From Pseudomonadota bacterium (GTDB taxonomy: Bacteria; Desulfobacterota; Syntrophobacteria; Syntrophobacterales; Syntrophobacteraceae), in assembly GCA_023416335.1 (NCBI GenBank), contig JAEZHY010000171.1:1-35773 (forward strand): 35,773 bases of DNA. Direction: 5' to 3'. Of this stretch, positions 15,147 through 22,241 are shown one piece after another. Position numbers and translations under genes: made by a program. The notes under the pieces are model-generated. The model was not told the origin of the DNA. It saw only the letters and a program-made list of their open reading frames with translations, and made no database searches. Within the stretch, counting starts at the first letter, position 1. Every line of letters begins with the position of its first letter.

Positions 15147-16043
15147 ATGGACGAGATGGAAGCGTTCGGAAACGCTCGTGTGTTGGTCGTCGATGATGAT
15201 GAGTCGGTCTGTGGAACCCTGACTGACATGATTTGCTCCTGGGGCCTTTCCGCGGAAGGTTATACCCACCCCGATTCGGTTTTTCCCCAACTGAAAGAGA
15301 AAAAGTACGATGTCATCCTGCTCGACGTCTTTATATCCGACGTTTGCGGGCTGGATCTCATCCCGGAATTTTATGGCAATTCCAAAGACGTAAAAATTAT
15401 TATCATCACGGGCTTTGCAGACAAGGATACGGCCATCCGGGCTCTAAAGCTCGGAGCTTTCGACCTTTTGGAAAAACCCTTTCAGAGCGACCTCCTGTAT
15501 CACAGCATATTGAGGGCATTGAAGACCCTGGAAAGCGAGCGCGAGTTCAAGAAACTCATAGCCGACCTGGGCCAGAGCCGTTCCGAACTGCTGGCCCACA
15601 AGCAGCGTCTCGAAAACCTCAATGCTCAATTGCGGGACACAAACAGGGCGCTTTCCATATTTGCCCAGAATATCGAACGGGAAAGGGAAGAAGTCGAAAA
15701 GCGAATAGCATTGAAGTTGAGAAACCTGATCATTCCTATTGTTGAAAAACTCAGAAGGGACAAGAGTCTTGCCAAATATGAAGGCCAGCTCGATATGCTG
15801 GTGCTGCAGATCGAAGACTTGACCTCCGGCTTTGCAATGGATTCGCGCATTGCGGCCGTCCTTTCCTTTACGGAGCTGAGGATTGCTTCTTTGATCAAAA
15901 ACGGGGTTACTACGGAAGAGATAGCCCGGCAGCTTCATATTTCGGCAAGTACTGTACGGACCCATCGGAAGAATATTCGTAAGAAGCTGAAGATTAACAA
16001 CGTTCAGTACAGCTTGAGAAACTTCCTGAATTCGAAAGCGTGA
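15147..16043 (+). CDS. response regulator: receiver, coiled coil, LuxR-type helix-turn-helix
   Basis: A 298-residue protein. The receiver (about 8-125) is complete: the acidic triplet VVDDDES, phospho-acceptor Asp60 (DVILLDV), a Thr/Gly switch region (IIITGFAD) and Lys111 (EKPFQ). Residues ~130-200 are predicted coiled coil, with the segment ALSIFAQNIEREREEVEKRI seen in many Deltaproteobacterial LuxR regulators that also carry PAS domains. The C terminus is a GerE/LuxR helix-turn-helix (about 238-290: FTELRIASLIKNGVTTEEIA, then STVRTHRKNIRKKL). It binds DNA in response to phosphorylation by a histidine kinase, most likely the one at 9674 or an unlinked one. The start has a GGGGGGAAAG ribosome site. 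It is divergent from the degenerate-receiver activator, so mutual or shared regulation is possible. Confidence 0.92.
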   Translation: MDEMEAFGNARVLVVDDDESVCGTLTDMICSWGLSAEGYTHPDSVFPQLKEKKYDVILLDVFISDVCGLDLIPEFYGNSKDVKIIIITGFADKDTAIRALKLGAFDLLEKPFQSDLLYHSILRALKTLESEREFKKLIADLGQSRSELLAHKQRLENLNAQLRDTNRALSIFAQNIEREREEVEKRIALKLRNLIIPIVEKLRRDKSLAKYEGQLDMLVLQIEDLTSGFAMDSRIAAVLSFTELRIASLIKNGVTTEEIARQLHISASTVRTHRKNIRKKLKINNVQYSLRNFLNSKA

Positions 16044-16155
16044 CTTCGGCTAAAAGAAATGTTACGCAGGAAAGGCCCTCTGGACCGTCTCCGAATCGAA
16101 TCCGCATTTTCTCATTTTTGCAGAATCCAATTTAGAAATCGGGAATTCCAATCAT

Positions 16156-17124
16156 ATGTTTTCATGCACAGAGCTTGCTAAGGATATCATCCGCAAGGAA
16201 ATTCTCTCCCTTGAATCTCTCTTTGGAAGGATCAACTCGGACTTCGAGAAAGCCGTCACCTGTATTTCGCAAATCAAGGGAAAGGTGATAACGACGGGGC
16301 TTGGCAAGTCGGGGATCGTAGCGAGTAAGATATCTGCAACCCTTTCCAGCACGGGAACGCCTTCGATTTTCATCCATCCTGTCGAGGCTCTCCATGGAGA
16401 CCTTGGAATAATCCAGCGCGGCGATATGGGTTTGCTCTTGAGCAACAGCGGCGAGACGCCGGAAGTCCTTCACTTTCTGCAGGTATTTAAGCGTTTTGGG
16501 CTGAGGACGATTGGAATCGCCGGCCGGCCCGGTTCTACTCTTGCGAAGGATTGCGATGTCTTCTTGGATGCGAGTGTCGAATGCGAGGCTTGCCCTCTGA
16601 ATCTTGCTCCGACAAGCAGCACGACTGTTGCGATGGTGCTCGGTGATGCGCTTGCCGGATGCCTGTTGTCGCTGAAGGGGTTCTCCAAAGAGGATTTCAG
16701 CAGGCTGCATCCATCGGGAGCACTTGGCCGAAGGCTGCTTTTCAGGGTCAGGGACGTGATGCATTCGGGGGAGAACCTACCCCTGGTAGAGAGCGGTACC
16801 CCCATGCGCCAGGCCCTGGTTACCCTGAGCACAAGGGGAATGGGGGTCGTTCTGGTGATTTCGCCCGAACGCGACCTCCTCGGGATCTTCACGGATGGAG
16901 ATCTGCGGCGAGCCGTGCAGCAGCACGAAAACCTGCTGAGTATGCAGATAGACGGGCTGATGGTTAAACATCCGATCGTGATCGATGAAAACCGCATGGC
17001 CGCGGAAGCGTTGAGCCTGATGGAAAATCGACCGTCTCAGATATCGGTGCTTCCCGTCCTGGATTCGAACGGGAAGATAGCCGGAATCGTTCGGGTCCAT
17101 GATCTGGTTCAGGCCGGGCTGTGA
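16156..17124 (+). CDS. kdsD: arabinose-5-phosphate isomerase (KdsD/KpsF/GutQ family)
   Basis: A 322-residue protein with the full family layout. The N-terminal SIS sugar-isomerase domain (about 30-170) contains GKVITTGLGKSGIVASKIS, the HPVEALHGDLG segment and the phosphate-binding LLSNSGETPE. Two CBS domains (about 205-322) follow. It converts ribulose 5-phosphate to arabinose 5-phosphate in the cytoplasm, the first step of KDO synthesis for lipopolysaccharide. The family motif match is strong and length is typical. It lies 112 bases downstream of the LuxR-type regulator on the same strand and may be read through from it; other KDO genes are not adjacent. The ribosome site before the ATG is weak (GGGAA). 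Confidence 0.95.
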   Translation: MFSCTELAKDIIRKEILSLESLFGRINSDFEKAVTCISQIKGKVITTGLGKSGIVASKISATLSSTGTPSIFIHPVEALHGDLGIIQRGDMGLLLSNSGETPEVLHFLQVFKRFGLRTIGIAGRPGSTLAKDCDVFLDASVECEACPLNLAPTSSTTVAMVLGDALAGCLLSLKGFSKEDFSRLHPSGALGRRLLFRVRDVMHSGENLPLVESGTPMRQALVTLSTRGMGVVLVISPERDLLGIFTDGDLRRAVQQHENLLSMQIDGLMVKHPIVIDENRMAAEALSLMENRPSQISVLPVLDSNGKIAGIVRVHDLVQAGL

Positions 17125-17143
17125 AAGCAGATCGACCCGGAGG

Positions 17144-17338
17144 TCAATGAGCGGAAGAACTCCCTTCCTTTTTATAAAATGAGATGAGGAATTCGCTGTC
17201 TTTCGGGGAGAGATCGAACCGCGCGACGGCTTCGTTTACGAGCTTTCCGGCGGGTTTGTCCGGATGTTCGCTCAGCTCTGCCGAAATCCATTTGATCGCC
17301 TTGCGTATCGCTTCGCCTTCGGGCATTACAGTTGCCAT
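17144..17338 (-). CDS. small hypothetical protein, 64 residues
   Basis: The frame starts at an ATG with a strong GGGAGGA site six bases upstream, which supports a real gene. The protein is soluble and mostly helical in appearance, with KAIKWISAELSEHP in the N-terminal half and the segment ARFDLSPKDSEFLISFY near the end. Similar short proteins seem familiar from Deltaproteobacterial genomes, but I know of no assigned function. It lies downstream of cobT on the same strand behind a repeat-rich 180-base gap, and its stop is 19 bases from the convergent kdsD stop. Confidence 0.75.
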   Translation of the reverse strand: MATVMPEGEAIRKAIKWISAELSEHPDKPAGKLVNEAVARFDLSPKDSEFLISFYKKEGSSSAH

Positions 17339-17419
17339 ATAAGTCCTCCCGGAATATTCGTGACGTTATCTATTCGCTTACATCTAATATTATAGGGCTT
17401 TGTCGGCCTCCGACACAAG

Positions 17420-17519
17420 GACGGAAATCGGAGGTCGGTGAACGGCGGACTGAGGACGGAAGTCTGAGAACGGAGGACGTATTATTTCAAATTCCGTCTT
17501 CCGCCCTCCGTTCTCCGTC
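17420..17519. repeat. GGACGGA-word repeat and hairpin abutting the cobT stop codon
   Basis: The stretch is built of degenerate words such as CGGAGGACG. Two 11-base arms, GAGAACGGAGG at 17466-17476 and CCTCCGTTCTC at 17505-17515, are perfect reverse complements around a 28-base interior. The repeat ends inside the cobT stop codon. It could act as an RNA stabiliser or terminator for cobT. Confidence 0.55.
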
Positions 17520-18580
17520 TAATGCCCTGTATCGGTCACGCCGGCTTCCGCGAACGTTTTGCATTCGACGAGCACTTTTGCAGAGGCTTCGATGATGTTC
17601 ATTGCGAGGGCTGACCCCGTGCCTTCTCCAAGCCTCATGTCCAGGTTCAGAATCGGTCTGAGCCCGATGGCGTTGCACATGGCAATGTGTCCGGGCTCAA
17701 CGCTCTGATGGGAGATGAAGAGATAATCGGAACTGGCCGGGGAGATCTTGCATGCCACCAGGGCACCGGCGGTAGCAATGAGTCCGTCGCAGACGATCGG
17801 CACGCGAGCGGCAGCCGCTCCAAGAACTGCTCCGGCGAGGCCCGCGATCTCGAATCCGCCCACCTTGGACAGAACGTCCAGGGCGTCATTCGGGTCGGGC
17901 CTGTTGACCTTTAATGCCGTCTCGATAGCCGCAATCTTTTTCGAAAGACCTTCGTCCCCGATTCCGGTTCCTCTACCTGTAACCAGTGAGGAAGCCTGTC
18001 CCGTAAACGCGCAGATGATGGCCGTGGAAGGCGTCGTGTTCGCGATGCCCATATCGCCCGTGCCGATGAGCTGAAAACCTTCTTCCCGGCAGGCTTTTTC
18101 TGCCAGCTCCGCTCCGAACAGCAGGCCCTGTATGGCCTGTTCCCGTGACATCGCGGGCCCCCTGGAGATGGAAGCCGTTCCGGGTGCGATCTTGCCCCTG
18201 ATGACTTCCCATTCCGCAGGAATGTCCGATGCCACGCCGCAGTCGACCACGCGGACGGAAGCTCCGGCGTGTCTGCCCAGGACGTTTATCGAGGCCCAGC
18301 CGCGGACGAAACTGTAAACCATTTGCGCCGTCACTTCCTGCGGATATGCGCTCACGCCTTCATTTGCAATGCCGTGATCGCCAGCCATGACAAACAGGAT
18401 CTTCCTGGACATGTCCAAGTCCATTCCGCCCTTGATAGCTGCGAGGCGCGCGGCGATTTTCTCAAGCTGCCCCAGCGAGCCGCGCGGCCGGATCTGTGAA
18501 CTCAGCCTCTCCCATGCCTTTTGCTCCCAGTCTTTGTCGGCCGGTTGGATTCGCTTGAGCAAAGATTCGAATTCTCTCAT
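17519..18580 (-). CDS. cobT: nicotinate-nucleotide--dimethylbenzimidazole phosphoribosyltransferase
   Basis: A 353-residue protein of typical family length. Diagnostic segments are VMAGDHGIANEGVSAYPQEV, GTGDMGIANTTPSTAI, the ISHQSVEPGH stretch, and MRLGEGTGSALA with the catalytic glutamate at position 319. It makes alpha-ribazole 5'-phosphate from nicotinate mononucleotide and a benzimidazole base, activating the lower ligand for cobalamin assembly. GGGAGAGAG precedes the ATG at 18580. A cobalamin riboswitch and an intrinsic terminator lie directly upstream, so expression should fall when cobalamin is high. No cobS or cobU homologue sits beside it, unlike in many genomes; the other cobalamin genes in the window are at 25.7-32.7 kb. 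Confidence 0.97.
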   Translation of the reverse strand: MREFESLLKRIQPADKDWEQKAWERLSSQIRPRGSLGQLEKIAARLAAIKGGMDLDMSRKILFVMAGDHGIANEGVSAYPQEVTAQMVYSFVRGWASINVLGRHAGASVRVVDCGVASDIPAEWEVIRGKIAPGTASISRGPAMSREQAIQGLLFGAELAEKACREEGFQLIGTGDMGIANTTPSTAIICAFTGQASSLVTGRGTGIGDEGLSKKIAAIETALKVNRPDPNDALDVLSKVGGFEIAGLAGAVLGAAAARVPIVCDGLIATAGALVACKISPASSDYLFISHQSVEPGHIAMCNAIGLRPILNLDMRLGEGTGSALAMNIIEASAKVLVECKTFAEAGVTDTGH

Positions 18581-18630
18581 TATCTCTCTCCCTTGTTGCA
18601 GTGAACAGTGAGCAGTGAACCGTGATCTGA

Positions 18631-18677
18631 AAAATAAAAAATCCCCCGAGCCTCTGTGAAAGAGTGTTCGGGGGATT
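18631..18677 (-). terminator. intrinsic terminator of the cobT riboswitch (expression platform)
   Basis: On the minus strand AATCCCCCGA (18668-18677) pairs with TCGGGGGATT (18640-18649), a 10-bp stem, then a T-rich tract at 18631-18640. It lies between the riboswitch (ending 18707) and the cobT start (18580). This arrangement fits cobalamin-induced premature termination. Confidence 0.9.
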
Positions 18678-18706
18678 GCTTAATGGCTTCGGCAACCTCT
18701 TGCATG

Positions 18707-18890
18707 CTCTTTTGCGGCAGGTCTTCTGGCTTGCGGATCGCCTTACTTCCCGGGCCTTCCCACTCCAGGCTCGAACGGAACCTTTGCGAGCAGTGGCTCT
18801 CTTCCGGGTTTCATCCCCGCTTACAGCGTCGGCCAAACGCGCCGGATTCCCACCGGCTTCCCTTTTAAGCCCTTTGGCGCCGCAAAAGAG
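18707..18890 (-). ncRNA. cobalamin riboswitch upstream of cobT
   Basis: Read on the minus strand, CTCTTTTGCGGC (18879-18890) and GCCGCAAAAGAG (18707-18718) form a perfect 12-bp closing stem. Inside are the family landmarks in order: AAAAGGGAAGCCGGTG, GAATCCGGC, the GTAAGCGGGGA region, GAGCCACTG, and the B12 box GCCAGAAGACCTGCC. These match the conserved core of the cobalamin riboswitch class that binds adenosyl- or hydroxocobalamin. The terminator 29 bases downstream indicates transcriptional control. Confidence 0.95.
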
Positions 18891-18917
18891 TCAGGATATA
18901 TCATTTCCCTGTGCGGA

Positions 18918-19190
18918 TTATTTCTTTCCGATCTTTTTGAGGAGTTTCAAAGCCTTCTCCGTATCCATTACGGGAATGATTTCGGCTACGCCCAGATCGG
19001 TCCAGCTATAAATGGAAGCAGCGAGATGCACTTCATCTTCCGCTTCGAAGAGGCGAAATACCCTGTGCCCCGAAATATCGAACCACTCGCCCTTTATCTC
19101 GACTCCGCCGGATTTCTCGGAACCCATACCGCGTTCGACAACGAGATTTCTATCCTCGGGGGAGTAACTGAATATGGCCATGAAAAGCAT
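18918..19190 (-). CDS. DUF3303-like small protein, 90 residues
   Basis: The protein starts MLFMAIFSYSPEDRNLV and contains GEWFDISGHRVFRLFEAEDE, then WTDLGVAEIIPVMDTEKAL. This pattern (N-terminal strand, GxW, residues on a strand, and a late W-x-D-L...IPV) resembles the short DUF3303 / ferredoxin-like fold proteins. No catalytic function is established for that group. The start has GGAG six bases upstream. The stop is only 27 bases before the cobT riboswitch on the same strand, so either cobT is partly read through from this gene or its promoter lies inside this coding region. Confidence 0.8.
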   Translation of the reverse strand: MLFMAIFSYSPEDRNLVVERGMGSEKSGGVEIKGEWFDISGHRVFRLFEAEDEVHLAASIYSWTDLGVAEIIPVMDTEKALKLLKKIGKK

Positions 19191-19400
19191 ACGATCTCCT
19201 TTCGTTTCTACGTGGATGGATCACGGTGAGTTTTTGGCTCATTAGCCTGTCCGATATTATAGAAGTATGAAATTGAAAAACGCAAGCGATTTGACCTGAA
19301 GGGGAACTGTCCCGGATCCTTAGAACGAACTGCTTGCGTTTCGGACCCCAAAACAATAATTGTGCGGTTTCACCGATAATATGAAGGAGGCGTCAAGCCG
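19191..19400. promoter_or_regulatory. divergent promoter region, 210 bases
   Basis: Separates the DUF3303-like gene (leftward) and the membrane protein gene (rightward). It contains a GGGGAACTGTCCC partial palindrome at about 19301-19313. No confident -35/-10 boxes were assigned. Confidence 0.35.
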
Positions 19401-19784
19401 ATGCTCAAATATGGTCTCGCATGGTTTCCGATGGTCGTTATAGCCGTCCTTAACGGCATGCTGCGGGAGTGTGTATACGGAAAGTTCGTCACGGAGCTGC
19501 GAGCGCACCAGATCTCCACTCTCTTGGGAGGCATTTTTCTGGGTGCGTACATGGCAGGGGTAATTGGGCTTTGGATACCCGGGTCGGCCGGGCTGGCTCT
19601 TGCCGTGGGCGTCCTCTGGTTTATGCTGACCGTCTGTTTCGAGTTCTTGTTCGGCCGTTTCGTCGGCAAACACTCGTGGAAGCGATTGCTGCGGGACTAC
19701 AATGTTTTTGCCGGCCGCGTCTGGATACTGCTCCTTATTTGGGTTGGCCTTGCGCCGTATGTTTTCTTTTCCGTCATGAGGTGA
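19401..19784 (+). CDS. four-helix integral membrane protein of unknown function
   Basis: A 127-residue protein with four hydrophobic segments at about residues 4-20 (GLAWFPMVVIAVLNGML), 38-60 (ISTLLGGIFLGAYMAGVIGL), 64-86 and 104-124 (VWILLLIWVGLAPYVFFSV). Charged residues cluster in the short loops, notably RECVYGKFVTELR between the first two helices and GRFVGKHSWKRLLRDYN before the last. GAAGGAGG lies 11 bases before the ATG. I do not recognise an annotated family. It stands alone between divergent and convergent neighbours. Confidence 0.75.
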   Translation: MLKYGLAWFPMVVIAVLNGMLRECVYGKFVTELRAHQISTLLGGIFLGAYMAGVIGLWIPGSAGLALAVGVLWFMLTVCFEFLFGRFVGKHSWKRLLRDYNVFAGRVWILLLIWVGLAPYVFFSVMR

Positions 19785-19824
19785 ATCATTTTGATTTGGA
19801 CATGGTGTGGGCTGAAGATCGTCT

Positions 19825-20057
19825 TCAAGAGGGCATAAAGTCGATGCTCTCCAAGAATCTTGCCGCGAAAAGCAGGCATGCCTGAATATCTTCGAGACCG
19901 AGGTTTTTGTATTCCAGGACTATCTCTTCGCAGGTTGCTCCGTGAGCCAATAAATTGAGAACATACTCCACCGTAAGACGAGTGCCTTTGATCACCGGCT
20001 TTCCCGAATCACATTGGAATCCACCGCAATTCTTTCGAGTAGTTCGTTTTCGCTCAT
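19825..20057 (-). pseudogene. DUF433-family antitoxin gene disrupted by a one-base frameshift
   Basis: From the ATG at 20057 the frame reads MSENELLERIAVDSNV and then quickly stops. A different phase continues with SGKPVIKGTRLTVEYVLNLL, then AHGATCEEIVLEYKNLGLED and IQACLLFAARFL, ending at 19825. Joined across a single missing base near 20006-20012, the two halves give a complete DUF433 protein of about 77 residues. DUF433 proteins are usually antitoxins next to a PIN-like DUF5615 toxin; no toxin frame follows here. The break is either decay of an orphan antitoxin or a sequencing error. A dispersed repeat starts 31 bases upstream of the start codon. Confidence 0.82.
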
Positions 20058-20088
20058 GTTGGTCCCGTAAACTAGGCGGCTGGAGTGG

Positions 20089-20233
20089 GTAGGGTGGGCA
20101 CAAAGCTTTATCGTGCCCACCATCCGACCGTCAGAAAGGTGTAAGTTTTGGGTACACGCGGGAAATGAGACCCATCGGGATGGCCGGGCGGTGGGCACCC
20201 AAGAAGCAGGACCGCGCTTCGCTCCCCCACCCT
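20089..20233. repeat. composite GTGGGCAC dispersed repeat, copy A
   Basis: The left part (20089-20121) contains GGTGGGCAC and GTGCCCACC arms that form a hairpin. The right part (20189-20233) carries CGGTGGGCACC and GGACCGCGCTTCGCTCCCCC. Both parts closely match copy B at 34255-34370 with a different, longer centre here (67 bases). The outer AGGGTGGG and CCCACCCT can also pair, giving a multi-arm fold. It sits between the archaemetzincin stop and the DUF433 remnant. Confidence 0.8.
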
Positions 20234-20253
20234 AACACAGCTGGCGGGTGCAA

Positions 20254-20814
20254 TTAGGCCCCCTTATTCCCCTCCATATTCCACAGTATCAACTCACGGC
20301 AGGCGGGGCAGAAGACGGCGAATTTTCGGTCCGCGCACTGGACACCTTTCGAGTAGCTCATTACGCAGCTGGGGTCGGCGCAGTGCTTGAGCCCGAAAGT
20401 ATGCCCAAGTTCATGGACGGCCTCTTTTTCGAGGCGGTCGAGCAGCGGAGGGCATTGGGGTTGGGGTGCTCCATCCGGCAGGCCGCGAAGACGAAAGGTG
20501 GAGACGACCCCGCACTTTCCGTTGAACTGGGCCTCTCCGAAGACGTATGAAAAAATGGGACTGAACAGGTCCAGATCGGTCACTCCCAGAACTTTGGCAG
20601 CGTCCTGGGGGGCTGTTTCGACGAGCATTTTCAGGATGAGGTTCGAATTGAACTGGTTTCGGATGGAATCGAAGGCGTAGTCAGGCGGGCCGCGGTCGGC
20701 CAGGACGCGAACCTCGAGGTCGAATTGCTCCTCGATGCTTTGGGCCAGATTCTGGAGATCATCTACTCGATGGCAGCCCAGGGGGACGATATAGATGATT
20801 CCGCGAGGCGTCAT
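20254..20814 (-). CDS. amzA: archaemetzincin-family zinc metalloprotease
   Basis: A 186-residue protein, the usual archaemetzincin size. The zinc site and its extended signature are complete: H134-E-L-G-H138-T-F-G-L-K-H144-C145, then C150-V-M152 (CADPSCVM) and a C169-P-A-C172 pair, so a second, structural zinc is expected. These are the family hallmarks; the M152 corresponds to the Met-turn. No signal peptide is seen, so the protease is cytoplasmic. The physiological substrate of bacterial members is not known. It starts 12 bases after the NtrC-type regulator stop on the same strand, without a clear ribosome site of its own, suggesting translational coupling. That places it in one unit with a histidine kinase and a sigma-54 activator. 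Confidence 0.92.
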   Translation of the reverse strand: MTPRGIIYIVPLGCHRVDDLQNLAQSIEEQFDLEVRVLADRGPPDYAFDSIRNQFNSNLILKMLVETAPQDAAKVLGVTDLDLFSPIFSYVFGEAQFNGKCGVVSTFRLRGLPDGAPQPQCPPLLDRLEKEAVHELGHTFGLKHCADPSCVMSYSKGVQCADRKFAVFCPACRELILWNMEGNKGA

Positions 20815-20826
20815 GATGCAAAACCA

Positions 20827-22164
20827 TTATTTTGTGATGCCGAACTTCTGAATCTTCTTGTGAAGCGTGGTACGGTCGATATCCAGTATCTTCGCAGCCC
20901 GGGAGACATTCCACTGGTTCTGCTGGAGAATCTTGCGGATGTGCTCCTTCTCGACTTCCTCCAGAGCGAGCGGGCCCTCGGTTGAAACGGGTAGTTCGCA
21001 GAAAGGAAGATGCCTGGCCTTTATCTCCGGCCCCTGGTCGATGACGACGGCACGCTCGATCACATTTTCGAGTTCCCGAACATTGCCCGGCCAGTGATAG
21101 CCGACCATCATTTCCATGGCTTTTCTGTCTATCCTGTTGAACTTCTTGTTGAACTCGAGGTTGAATTTTTCCATGAAATGTTCCGCCAGGAGCGGAATGT
21201 CGTCGCTCCGGTCCCTAAGGGACGGGAGGTGGATGTTCACCACGTTCAGGCGATAATAGAGATCGCTGCGAAACTGGTTGTTCTCCACAAGACGGGCCAG
21301 GTTCTGGTTCGTGGCGGTTATGAGGCGTACGTCCACCGAGATTTCCTCGCTTCCCCCGAGGCGGTTGAAGCTTCTTTCCTGGAGGACGCGGAGCAGCTTG
21401 ACCTGGGTCTTCATGCTGATGTCGCCGATTTCATCCAGGAAAAGGGTCCCCCCGTGCGCTAGTTCGAAGCGGCCTTTTTTCATGCGCTCCGCTCCGGTAA
21501 AAGCGCCTTTCTCATATCCGAAAAGTTCGCTTTCCAGGAGGGTCTCGGGGAGGGCGCTGCAGCTCACGGCTATGAACGGACCATACCGCCTGGAACTGGT
21601 CGCGTGGACCGCGCGGGCTACCATCTCCTTTCCTGTGCCGGTTTCGCCGGTGATGAGTACTGTGGCGCTCGTGTCGGCAACGGTCCGGATCAGCTCGAAG
21701 ACTTTCTGCATGGCGGGGCTTTTGCCGATGATGTTCTCGTACTTGTGCCGCTCGCCCAGTCTCTTCCGGAGCAGGAGGTTCTCGGCTATAAGCTGCTGCC
21801 GCTCCACTATCTTGTTTAGCATCAGTGTGAGTTCTTCGACGTCGAGCGGCTTGACGACGTAGTCGAAAGCACCATCTTTCATGGCCTGAACCGAATTGGC
21901 GATGGAGGCGTATGCGGTCATCATCAGAACGACCGTCTGAGGGGAGAGTTCCTTAATGTGCTTCAAAACCTCAAGTCCGTCCATCCCGGGCATTTTATAG
22001 TCCAGAAGAACGATGTCCCACACTTCGTCTTTTACCGAATCGATGGCACTCTGGCCGTCGTTTACGGACTTGACGAAGTAATTCTCCTCCCTGAGCCAGT
22101 TGGTCAGCGAGATGCAAACCATCTGCTCGTCGTCAACAACAAGGACGCGGGCGTTCTCCTTCAT
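20827..22164 (-). CDS. NtrC-family sigma-54-dependent response regulator
   Basis: A 445-residue protein with a complete receiver (acidic pocket VVDDEQ, Asp55 in IVLLDYKMPGMDG, Thr/Ala switch MMTAYAS, Lys105 in VVKPLD). The AAA+ domain has Walker A GETGTGKE (173-180), GAFTGA (220-225), Walker B TLFLDEIG (about 240-247) and HWPGNVREL. A Fis-type helix-turn-helix follows (about 410-441: ILQQNQWNVSRAAKILDIDR). It activates sigma-54 promoters when phosphorylated, almost certainly by the kinase encoded 77 bases upstream. It resembles AtoC/ZraR-type regulators. Its downstream neighbour, 12 bases away, is the archaemetzincin gene. Confidence 0.95.
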   Translation of the reverse strand: MKENARVLVVDDEQMVCISLTNWLREENYFVKSVNDGQSAIDSVKDEVWDIVLLDYKMPGMDGLEVLKHIKELSPQTVVLMMTAYASIANSVQAMKDGAFDYVVKPLDVEELTLMLNKIVERQQLIAENLLLRKRLGERHKYENIIGKSPAMQKVFELIRTVADTSATVLITGETGTGKEMVARAVHATSSRRYGPFIAVSCSALPETLLESELFGYEKGAFTGAERMKKGRFELAHGGTLFLDEIGDISMKTQVKLLRVLQERSFNRLGGSEEISVDVRLITATNQNLARLVENNQFRSDLYYRLNVVNIHLPSLRDRSDDIPLLAEHFMEKFNLEFNKKFNRIDRKAMEMMVGYHWPGNVRELENVIERAVVIDQGPEIKARHLPFCELPVSTEGPLALEEVEKEHIRKILQQNQWNVSRAAKILDIDRTTLHKKIQKFGITK

Positions 22165-22241
22165 CTTTCACCTGCAATCGTTTGGGTCGAAAAAACTTTA
22201 TGCCTGGAAGGAGAAAGCATCATCTCCTCTAATTTCCTTTT

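Noticed and set aside
14992..15222. 76-codon frame before and overlapping the REC-LuxR gene
   Set aside because: It has a fair ribosome site near 15012-15020, but it overlaps the true gene out of phase and its second half is a shadow; there is no family match.
18598..18630. GTGAACAGTGAGCAGTGAA sequence, similar to the complement of 13425-13451
   Set aside because: Short low-complexity words of this kind are widespread between genes; two short partial matches are too little to define an element.
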